Shown in pieces: positions 40,331 to 47,246 of a stretch of DNA of 64,000 nucleotides; positions within the stretch are counted from its first letter, which is position 1, and each line of letters begins with the position of its first letter. The notes beneath the pieces are model-generated. The model worked only from the letters and a program-made list of their open reading frames with translations. It made no database searches and was not told the DNA's origin. The stretch spans positions 7,360-71,359 of the forward strand of contig DAITBA010000021.1 in the NCBI GenBank assembly GCA_036824005.1, given 5' to 3'. Made by a program: the position numbers and the translations under genes. The DNA is from DAITBA01 sp036824005 (GTDB taxonomy: Bacteria; Pseudomonadota; Gammaproteobacteria; Burkholderiales; Rhodocyclaceae).

Positions 40331-40864
40331 TCACTCCGGAATATTGGGCGGATCCGGGTCCTCGTCCCAATCGCCCTCGGGCTTGGGATAGCGGGCCAGC
40401 CACTGCTCCAGCCAACGCACATGCTCTTCCTCTTCCGCGGCCAGCTTCGCGGCGAGCTCGCGCACATCGGCACGCTTGGCCCCGCGCGCCAGCTCGGAAT
40501 AAAACTCGGCGCCGCGGCGCTCGTGGCGCAGCGCCAGCTCGATTGCCTGGTAGGGCCGCGTCAGGTAGTGAACGTCGTCCGCGTCGATCGCCTCTGGGCT
40601 CGACGGTCCCGGCCAGCGGTACTCCCACGGTGGTATGCGGGGAAGCTCCGCGCCCTGGCTCAAGTCCGACACATGATGCACGTGCTGCTGCTCGATCTCG
40701 GCCAGCTTCTGGAACAGCGCTGCCATTTCCTTGTTGTTATGCACCGCCATCTGATCGGCGAGTTCGGCGTAGCGCTCTGCGGCCTCGGTTTCCATGGCCA
40801 GCGCGTGCGCCAGCAGTTCCTCCACCGACTTGATCGCCTTCGGCGTCTTCTTTCCCGAAGTCAT
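40331..40864 (-). CDS. Ferritin-like/rubrerythrin-family protein
   Basis: 177 residues. Two helical ferritin-like repeats carry the di-iron pattern: METEAAERYAELADQM with KLAEIEQQHVHHV, and RHERRGAEFYSELA with KLAAEEEEHVRWLE. There is no C-terminal rubredoxin domain. It overlaps korB (ATGA), so it is co-expressed with KorAB and the ferredoxin. It may detoxify peroxide or oxygen near the oxygen-sensitive enzymes (inference). Confidence 0.82.
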   Translation of the reverse strand: MTSGKKTPKAIKSVEELLAHALAMETEAAERYAELADQMAVHNNKEMAALFQKLAEIEQQHVHHVSDLSQGAELPRIPPWEYRWPGPSSPEAIDADDVHYLTRPYQAIELALRHERRGAEFYSELARGAKRADVRELAAKLAAEEEEHVRWLEQWLARYPKPEGDWDEDPDPPNIPE

Positions 40865-41703
40865 ACCGCGAACGCTGCCTCCAGATCCGCGACGGTGACA
40901 CCGGCGTCATCCTCGTCGGGCCGATACGGTTCGCGATTCCCCTTGTAAAGGATGCGACCGACATTGAAACCGTCGTCAGTCATCAATCGGCGTGCCGCCC
41001 GTGCCGCATCGGTCGTGAAGTCGACGCTGGCAGTACGCACCAGTTGCTTCCACTCCTTCTGTTCGGGACGAAAGGTGACGCAGGGACTCAGAATCTGCAC
41101 GAGCGAAAACCCCGGATGCTGGACGGCTTCGACGATGATGCGCGCCATCGTGTTCGGATCGCCGGTAAAACAACGAGCAATGAAGTTGGCACCCGCCGCG
41201 AGTCCGATGACAAGCGGCTGGAACGGATTGATGCCGGGGCCCTCAGGCGTGAGCTTGCTGCCCTCCCAGTCCGGCGCCGTCGTCGGCGAGGCCTGCCCCT
41301 TCGTCATGCCATACACCTGGTTGTCCATGACGAGATAGGTCAGATCCACGTTGCGCCGGCACGCATGCAGGAAGTGGTTGCCGCCGATGGAGAAGCCATC
41401 GCCGTCGCCCCCGGTCACGAGCACCGTCAGATCGGGCCGCGCAAGCTTCAGCCCCGTGGCCACGGGCAAGGCCCGGCCGTGCACGCCGTGAAAACCGTAG
41501 ACACTGGTGTATGCGGGGATGCGCGAGGAACAGCCGATGCCCGATACCACGGCTACCCGCTCCGGCGGCAACTGCAGTTCCGCCAGCGCTTTGGTCAAGG
41601 CGTTGAGCACCGCATAGTCGCCGCAGCCCGGGCACCAGATCGGCTTGATCGCGGATTTGTAGTCCTTGGCGACGTAGTTCTTCCCGGCAGATTGCGTGTC
41701 CAT
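40861..41703 (-). CDS. korB: 2-oxoglutarate:ferredoxin oxidoreductase beta subunit
   Basis: 280 residues from ATG 41703, two bases after the korA stop. TPP-binding and Fe-S residues: KPIWCPGCGDYAVLNALTKA, GIGCSSRIPAYTSVYGFHG and GGDGDGFSIGGNHFLHACRR. With KorA it oxidises 2-oxoglutarate to succinyl-CoA and reduces ferredoxin. In Thauera this enzyme powers benzoyl-CoA reductase. Confidence 0.92.
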   Translation of the reverse strand: MDTQSAGKNYVAKDYKSAIKPIWCPGCGDYAVLNALTKALAELQLPPERVAVVSGIGCSSRIPAYTSVYGFHGVHGRALPVATGLKLARPDLTVLVTGGDGDGFSIGGNHFLHACRRNVDLTYLVMDNQVYGMTKGQASPTTAPDWEGSKLTPEGPGINPFQPLVIGLAAGANFIARCFTGDPNTMARIIVEAVQHPGFSLVQILSPCVTFRPEQKEWKQLVRTASVDFTTDAARAARRLMTDDGFNVGRILYKGNREPYRPDEDDAGVTVADLEAAFAV

Positions 41704-41705
41704 GG

Positions 41706-43427
41706 TCACGTCCAATCGACGAGTTGATCGAAAACGGCACCGGGCCGCACCGGCAACGGCCCGGGATGATTCAGGACGCGAACTTCGGCGGGCAGATCGT
41801 ATTGCGCGCGCAGGTAGCGGTGGAACTGCGCGCTGTGCGTCTGTTCGACGATCAGCACGCGGCGCACGCCGGCAATGGCAGCAGCGAACTTCTCCGGCTG
41901 GGCCGGCGACAGCAGGCGCATCGAGATCAGCCGGGCACGGTTTCCGCCCGCGCGCAGACGCTGCAACGCCTCGCGCACCGCAGCCGTCGCCGAACCCCAA
42001 GTGATGACGGCAGTTTCGCCTTCACCCTCCACGTCCGCCCAATGATCGCCGTAGTTGTGTTCGGTCAGTTTGCGCAGCCGCTTGTCCAATTGCGCGCGGT
42101 GGTCGGCCGCCTGGGACGACGGCGTGCCCGCCTCGTTGTGCTCCAGTCCGTCGGCGGTGTATTGGCCGCCGACCACGCCGGGAATGGCCATGGGCGACAC
42201 GCCGGAGCCCGTTACCGCGTAGCGCTTGTACTGCACGTCCGCCGCGAAATGCGTCGCCGTTTCGCGCCGGGCAATGAACGAGACGTCGGCCGGTTTGCGG
42301 ATGATGGCGCGCGCCTGGCCCATCGCCTGGTCGGTCAGCACGATGGCCGCCGTCTGCAGCGCTTCGGCCAGATGCACCGCCCATTGGGTCGTGAATAGAC
42401 AGTCGGCAATGGAATTCGGCGCCACCACCAGGTGCGGCGCGTCGCCGTGCATGCCGTAGACGGCAATGTTCAGGTCGCTTTGCTCGCTCTTCGTCGGGAT
42501 GCCGGTGGATGGCCCGCCGCGCATGACGTTGGCGACAACGATGGGCACTTCCGCCGCCACGGCAAGGCCGATCGATTCCGTCATCAGCGCGAGCCCGGGA
42601 CCGGACGTCGCGGTCAAGGCGGGCACACCGCCGTAGGATGCGCCGATGATCTGGTTGATCGAGGCCAACTCGTCCTCCGCTTGCACGAGCATGCCGCCCA
42701 CCTTGGGCAGCGCGGGCGCGAGCCACTCCAACACCTCGGTCGCCGGCGTGATGGGATACGCGGCGACGAAGCGCACGCCGCCCCGGATCGCGCCCAGCCC
42801 GGTGGCTTCGTTACCCGTGATGCTCCAGCGCTCGCCGGCGACGATCTTCTGCACGGCAAGCTGCGGGACCGTCGGAAAGTCAGCCGCCGCCGAGCGGCCG
42901 GCGCGGAACGCTGCTGCGCTCGCCTCGATCGCCCCCGCACCCTTCCGCCCGAGCGTCTTCTCCAGCACGCTCAGCATGGCCTGTTCCGGCAGGCCGATCA
43001 TCGCTGCGATGGCTCCCAGCGCCACCATGTTCGGGCGGCCCCCGGGAATCGACTTGGCAATGCCCTTCATCGGCAGTTCGACCGCCCGCGCGCCGGCACG
43101 TGCAATGGCCTCCGGCATATCGCTCTCGCCGGGATCGCCGATGACGATCGAATGGGACGCAAGCGGCATCTCGGCTGCGAAGCGCCCGATGTTGTCCCAA
43201 TCCACCGCCGCCAGAATGTGGTAGTGGTCTTCGTGGCCGGCGACAGGCTCGGAGGCGAGCCGAAGCATGGCCGCCGCCTCGCCGCCACGGATCTGCGGTC
43301 CCGACGAGCGGGTCATGTACGCATACCAGCCGGCGCAAGCCGCCGCTTCAAGCAGCATGGCCCCTGCGGTGATGACGCCTGCCCCGCCGCTGCCGGCAAT
43401 GACCAGCGAAACCGATTGCTCGCTCAT
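41706..43427 (-). CDS. korA: 2-oxoglutarate:ferredoxin oxidoreductase alpha subunit (gamma-alpha fusion)
   Basis: 573 residues. Residues 1-190 form the gamma domain (VIAGSGGAGVITAGAMLLEA, SSGPQIRGGEAA). Residues from 200 on form the alpha domain with ITGNEATGLGAIRGG, AAYPITPATEVLEWLA and ALTATSGPGLALMTESIGLA. The gamma-alpha fusion is normal for KorA of denitrifying aromatic degraders. Its promoter carries the MarR-type operator seen also before dctP and the AOR gene. Confidence 0.92.
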   Translation of the reverse strand: MSEQSVSLVIAGSGGAGVITAGAMLLEAAACAGWYAYMTRSSGPQIRGGEAAAMLRLASEPVAGHEDHYHILAAVDWDNIGRFAAEMPLASHSIVIGDPGESDMPEAIARAGARAVELPMKGIAKSIPGGRPNMVALGAIAAMIGLPEQAMLSVLEKTLGRKGAGAIEASAAAFRAGRSAAADFPTVPQLAVQKIVAGERWSITGNEATGLGAIRGGVRFVAAYPITPATEVLEWLAPALPKVGGMLVQAEDELASINQIIGASYGGVPALTATSGPGLALMTESIGLAVAAEVPIVVANVMRGGPSTGIPTKSEQSDLNIAVYGMHGDAPHLVVAPNSIADCLFTTQWAVHLAEALQTAAIVLTDQAMGQARAIIRKPADVSFIARRETATHFAADVQYKRYAVTGSGVSPMAIPGVVGGQYTADGLEHNEAGTPSSQAADHRAQLDKRLRKLTEHNYGDHWADVEGEGETAVITWGSATAAVREALQRLRAGGNRARLISMRLLSPAQPEKFAAAIAGVRRVLIVEQTHSAQFHRYLRAQYDLPAEVRVLNHPGPLPVRPGAVFDQLVDWT

Positions 43428-43478
43428 GTCGCCCCTCTACCTGGCAGAGTTGTCGCGTTCCTGAATCGACGCGCCCGC

Positions 43479-43516
43479 AGCGTAGCAGACCGTTTGTTTG
43501 ATGTCAAACCATTTGA
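43479..43516 (-). promoter_or_regulatory. korA promoter with MarR-type operator
   Basis: On the minus strand TTGACA (43502-43507), a 17-bp spacer and TACGCT (43479-43484) form a sigma70 promoter. The operator TCAAATGGTTTGA (43504-43516) overlaps the -35 box. A second palindrome GTTTGATGTCAAAC covers 43496-43509. The operator matches those at 46604-46616 and 47180-47192. Confidence 0.7.
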
Positions 43517-43585
43517 TGCCAACCGACCAGCATCGGATCTGCCGCCTGGCACGTGAGCGCGCAGCCGACAGACTTTTCGTCCGGC

Positions 43586-44905
43586 TCATTGCAGCAGGCG
43601 CACGAGGAACAGGCTCAGAACGGGGAAGAATACCAGCAGTGTCACCCGCAAAGAATCGGATATCAGAAAGGGCACGACGCCGCGGAAGGCCACACCCATA
43701 GGCACGTCGCGCGCCAGGCTGCAGATGATGTACACATTCATGCCGACCGGCGGCGTGATTAGGCCGATCTCCACGACCATGAGCGCGACGATGCCGAACC
43801 AGATGGCCTTCTCCGTCGCCTCGAGGCCCCAGTAATCCAGCCCCATGATGATCGGAAAGAAGATCGGGATGGTCAGCAGGATCATGGACAGACTGTCCAT
43901 GATGCAGCCGAGCATGACGTAGATGACGATTATGGCGAACAGCACGAGCAGCGGCGGCAAGCCCGAATCGCCGACCCACCGGGCAAGCTCGACCGGCATC
44001 TGCGACAGCGCCAGGAATACGTTCAACACATCGGCGCCGAGCAGGATGAGGAAGATCATGCCCGTCGCCTCGGCTGTGGCGTAGACGCACTCCATCAGCC
44101 CCGCCAGCCGCATTCCCCTCCATACCGCGACAACCCCGGCGGCCAGCGTACCTACGGCCGCGGCTTCGGTCGGCGTGAAGATGCCGCCGTAGATGCCGCC
44201 GATGACGAGCAGGAATATGACCAGCACCGGCCACACCTCCACCAACGCCGCGACACGCGCACCCCAGCCTCGGCGTTCGCCCGCGGGACCGGACTCGGGA
44301 AAGACGCGCACGTAAATGGCGATGGCAATCATATAGCCGAGCGCAGCGATGGCGCCCGGGACGAAGGCGGCGATGAACAGTTTGGCGATGTTCTGCTCGG
44401 CGAGGATGGCGTAGATCACCAGCACGATGGACGGCGGAATGAGGATGCCCAGCGTGCCACCGGCGGCGAGCGTTCCCGCTGCGAGCGCCGGCGAGTACTT
44501 GAAGCGGCGCAGTTCCGGCAGCGCCACCTGACCCATGGTCGCGGCCGTGGCCAGGGACGAGCCGCAGATGGCGCCAAACCCTGCGCAGGCCCCCACCGCC
44601 GCCATGGCAATGCCGCCGCGGTAGTGCCCGATCAGCGATTCGGCCGCAGCGAACAGCGCCCGCGACAGCCCCCCGCGCGAGGCAAAGTTGCCCAGAAGCA
44701 GAAACAAGGGCACCACCGATAGGTCGTAGATCGAATAGCGCCCGTAGGCTGCCGTCTTCAGGTAGTTGAGCAGCGGTTGCCATCCGGCCATGGTCACGTA
44801 GCCGGCAACACCAGTGACGAACATGGATATGCCGATGGGAATGCGCAGCGCGAGCAGCACGAGCATGAGGCAGAAGAACGTCGCGCCGATGGCGGTGCCG
44901 CTCAT
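43586..44905 (-). CDS. dctM: TRAP transporter large permease (DctM)
   Basis: 439 residues from ATG 44905, overlapping the dctQ stop. About 12 hydrophobic helices with the DctM hallmarks VPLFLLLGNFASRGGLS, GAICGSSLATAATMGQVALPE and GGTLGILIPPSIVLVIYAIL. It is the Na+-coupled translocation subunit. Given the flanking genes the substrate is probably an aromatic or phenylalkyl acid (inference). Confidence 0.93.
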   Translation of the reverse strand: MSGTAIGATFFCLMLVLLALRIPIGISMFVTGVAGYVTMAGWQPLLNYLKTAAYGRYSIYDLSVVPLFLLLGNFASRGGLSRALFAAAESLIGHYRGGIAMAAVGACAGFGAICGSSLATAATMGQVALPELRRFKYSPALAAGTLAAGGTLGILIPPSIVLVIYAILAEQNIAKLFIAAFVPGAIAALGYMIAIAIYVRVFPESGPAGERRGWGARVAALVEVWPVLVIFLLVIGGIYGGIFTPTEAAAVGTLAAGVVAVWRGMRLAGLMECVYATAEATGMIFLILLGADVLNVFLALSQMPVELARWVGDSGLPPLLVLFAIIVIYVMLGCIMDSLSMILLTIPIFFPIIMGLDYWGLEATEKAIWFGIVALMVVEIGLITPPVGMNVYIICSLARDVPMGVAFRGVVPFLISDSLRVTLLVFFPVLSLFLVRLLQ

Positions 44906-45423
44906 TGGTCGGTCTTGCGCAATTCCGCCCATGCGGTGTGCAGCCCCGCCAGGGCAAGAAGAACGAACGCCGGCACCATGGGCACGTAGGCATACCAGGT
45001 GGGCACTGCCAGCAGCATGGAGCTCTCGCCGCTGTCCCTGAGGCCGATGGTTCCGAGCACCATGCGCCACGCCACCAGCGCTGCGGACCCGGCAAGCAGA
45101 ATCGCTCCCAGCGCATCGAGCACGGCGCGGGCGCGCGAGTTCAAGCCGGTGGTGAAGAAGTCCACGATGACATGGCTGCGACGCATCTGGCACCAGGGAA
45201 GAAAGGATGCGACGGCCACGGCGCAGCCGAGCTGCACCAGTTCGAAATCGCCGAGGAGCGGTTTGCCCGTGACGGCGCGGCTGGCGATGCTCACCACCGA
45301 CATCACGGCCATGGCGACCAACACCAGTCCACCGCCGGCGGCGAACCAGCGGCAAAGGTGAAAGAGAACTCTCCCCGGGCGGTCCTTGGGCGCAAACGCC
45401 TGCTGCCAGAGCGGCTCGGACAT
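44902..45423 (-). CDS. dctQ: TRAP transporter small permease (DctQ)
   Basis: 173 residues with four membrane helices. The DctQ pattern SIASRAVTGKPLLGDFELVQ and SFLPWCQMRRSHVIVDFFT is present. It lies 68 bp after dctP and overlaps dctM. Confidence 0.9.
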   Translation of the reverse strand: MSEPLWQQAFAPKDRPGRVLFHLCRWFAAGGGLVLVAMAVMSVVSIASRAVTGKPLLGDFELVQLGCAVAVASFLPWCQMRRSHVIVDFFTTGLNSRARAVLDALGAILLAGSAALVAWRMVLGTIGLRDSGESSMLLAVPTWYAYVPMVPAFVLLALAGLHTAWAELRKTDQ

Positions 45424-45491
45424 GAAGGTGGTCTTTTGGCATGCGGACCGGGCGCAGCAGCGTGCCGCGCCGGGTCCGTGTCACGACGATG

Positions 45492-46535
45492 CTATTTCTT
45501 GTCGTACTTCTGGATCAGCTCCTGGGCGTTGGTAAGCAACGCCTTGCCGTCATAGCCCTTGCCCGACACTTCGGCGACCCAGGACTCATACACCGCCTTG
45601 CCGGCCTTCTCCCAGTTCTGCAATTCCGCAGCCGGTACCGTGTTGAACTGATTGCCGCGCGCCTCCGCCAGCTTGCGGGCGCCCACGGCCGACTCGTCCC
45701 ACACCTTGCCCACCCAGGCGGCGGCATCGGCGCCACCGTTGGCGTCGATCACCTTCTTGAGATCGGCCGGCAGGCTTTCGTACCTCGCCTTGTTCATGGC
45801 GAAGACAAAGGCCGTAGTGTAGAGCGCGCGCGCCTGCGGGTCCCCCTCGCTGTGGAACTTGACCAGCTCCTGAACCTTCACGGCCGGCACCACCTCCCAG
45901 GGCAGCATGGCGCCGTCGATCACGCCTTTGGACAGCGCCTCCGAGACCTGGGGCACCGGCATGCCCACGGGCGTGGCGCCGAGGGCGGCGAGGAATTTGT
46001 TGGTCTGACGCGTCGGCGCACGCAGTTTCAGGCCCTTGAAATCGGTCAAGGTCTTGATCGGACCCTTGATCAAGTGCAAATGGCCTTCATCGTGGACATG
46101 GAACAGAATCGGATGCACGTCCTTGAACTCGGATTGGTCGAGCTTGTTGGCCTTGACGTACTCCCACAGCGCGCGACTCGCTCCTTCCGCCGTCTTGGTC
46201 ATGAAAGGCAGTTCGAACACCTCCACGGCCGGAAAGCGCCCGGCGGTGTACCCCGGCAGCGTCCACACGATGTCCGCGACGCCATCGCGCGCCTGGTCGA
46301 TCAGCTGCGGCGGCGTTCCGCCCAACTGCATCGCCGGATAGATCTGGCACTTGAGCTTGCCGCCAGACTCTTTGCCGATCTTGTCGCACCACGGGGTGAT
46401 GAACTTGGCGTGGGCCGTGGACCCCGGCGGCAGGAAATGATGCACCTTGAGCACGGTCTCCTGCGCCGCCGCGCCGGCCGCGGCAACCGCCAACCCGACA
46501 CCGAACAACACGCGCAACGTCACTGCCTTGTTCAT
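45492..46535 (-). CDS. dctP: TRAP transporter periplasmic binding protein (DctP)
   Basis: 347 residues from ATG 46535, preceded by AGGAGGAGAG; a longer frame to 46658 is excluded by the promoter at 46579-46607. Signal peptide 1-24 (ending GAAAQ). Mature sequence of the DctP family: ETVLKVHHFLPPGSTAHAKF, LPGYTAGRFPAVEVFELPFM, the carboxylate-binding Arg in GLKLRAPTRQTNKFLAALGA, and VVPAVKVQELVKFH. It captures an organic acid, likely aromatic, in the periplasm. Confidence 0.92.
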   Translation of the reverse strand: MNKAVTLRVLFGVGLAVAAAGAAAQETVLKVHHFLPPGSTAHAKFITPWCDKIGKESGGKLKCQIYPAMQLGGTPPQLIDQARDGVADIVWTLPGYTAGRFPAVEVFELPFMTKTAEGASRALWEYVKANKLDQSEFKDVHPILFHVHDEGHLHLIKGPIKTLTDFKGLKLRAPTRQTNKFLAALGATPVGMPVPQVSEALSKGVIDGAMLPWEVVPAVKVQELVKFHSEGDPQARALYTTAFVFAMNKARYESLPADLKKVIDANGGADAAAWVGKVWDESAVGARKLAEARGNQFNTVPAAELQNWEKAGKAVYESWVAEVSGKGYDGKALLTNAQELIQKYDKK

Positions 46536-46578
46536 GCTCTCTCCTCCTTGTTTTTTGACCTTGATGCAAGCATGGATA

Positions 46579-46616
46579 AGCCTAAACAACAATTCGTTGG
46601 AAGTCAAACATTCTGA
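46579..46616 (-). promoter_or_regulatory. dctP promoter with MarR-type operator
   Basis: On the minus strand TTGACT (46602-46607), a 17-bp spacer and TAGGCT (46579-46584). The operator TCAAACATTCTGA (46604-46616; 9 of 10 arm bases fit TCAAA-N3-TTTGA) overlaps the -35 box. It lies in the intergenic region shared with divergent marR, so it may also autoregulate marR. Confidence 0.7.
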
Positions 46617-46672
46617 CTGTGTTATGATGATGCCCAAATAAGGTGTTCCGTCGTTCATGCCCGAGTCTCGCC

Positions 46673-47143
46673 ATGTCTGCCACTGCCACGAAGCGCTATG
46701 CCGGAACGACCGAGATGGATCTCGGCGTTCTCCCTGGGCTCATCGGCTATCAGCTGCGGCTCGCCCAGATCGCGATCTTCCGCGACTTCGCTTCAACGCT
46801 CGGTGAGTACGATGTCACGCCGGGGCTGTTCGGTGTCCTGGTCATCATCGAATCCAACCCGGGGCTGAAGCAGGCGGAACTCGCTCGCGCCACGCACCTG
46901 GACCGCTCCACCGTCGTCTCCGTCATCGACAATCTCGAGCGCCGCGGTCTGGTCGAGCGCCGCGCCGCGATCGGCGACCGCCGCTCGAACGCGTTGCAGC
47001 TCACTGCGAACGGCGCGCAGCTGTTGAAGAAACTGAAGCGCCTGGTCGCCGACCACGAAAAGCGCCTGGCGCACAATTTCAGCGAGGCCGAGCAGGCAAC
47101 GCTGGTGCGGCTGCTGCAAAAAATCTTTCCCGAGCACCGCTAA
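46673..47143 (+). CDS. MarR-family transcriptional regulator
   Basis: 156 residues from ATG 46673; a GTG at 46643 is possible but lies closer to the operator. The winged helix is clear: AELARATHLDRSTVVSVIDNLE as recognition region and GLVERRAAIGDRRSNALQLT as wing, with a DxRS motif. Placed between the TRAP genes and the AOR gene, it is the best candidate to bind the three matching operators of this block and respond to an aromatic acid or its CoA ester. Confidence 0.9.
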   Translation: MSATATKRYAGTTEMDLGVLPGLIGYQLRLAQIAIFRDFASTLGEYDVTPGLFGVLVIIESNPGLKQAELARATHLDRSTVVSVIDNLERRGLVERRAAIGDRRSNALQLTANGAQLLKKLKRLVADHEKRLAHNFSEAEQATLVRLLQKIFPEHR

Positions 47144-47179
47144 CGGCCTCGCGGGCGGCTCCGGCCATTTTGCCGCCAA

Positions 47180-47217
47180 TCAAATGATTTGACTTCCATC
47201 TATCTGTCGGCTACACT
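47180..47217 (+). promoter_or_regulatory. aor promoter with MarR-type operator
   Basis: TTGACT (47189-47194), a 17-bp spacer and TACACT (47212-47217). The perfect palindrome TCAAATGATTTGA (47180-47192) overlaps the -35 box. The bases TTTGACTTCCA are identical to the dctP promoter at the same position. Confidence 0.75.
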
Positions 47218-47246
47218 TCGCCTTCGATGCGTTGATGGGGAAGCCC

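Noticed and set aside
46536..46658. Longer DctP start at 46658
   Set aside because: It would include the promoter and operator in the coding region and put 41 residues before a normal signal peptide; ATG 46535 has a strong ribosome site.
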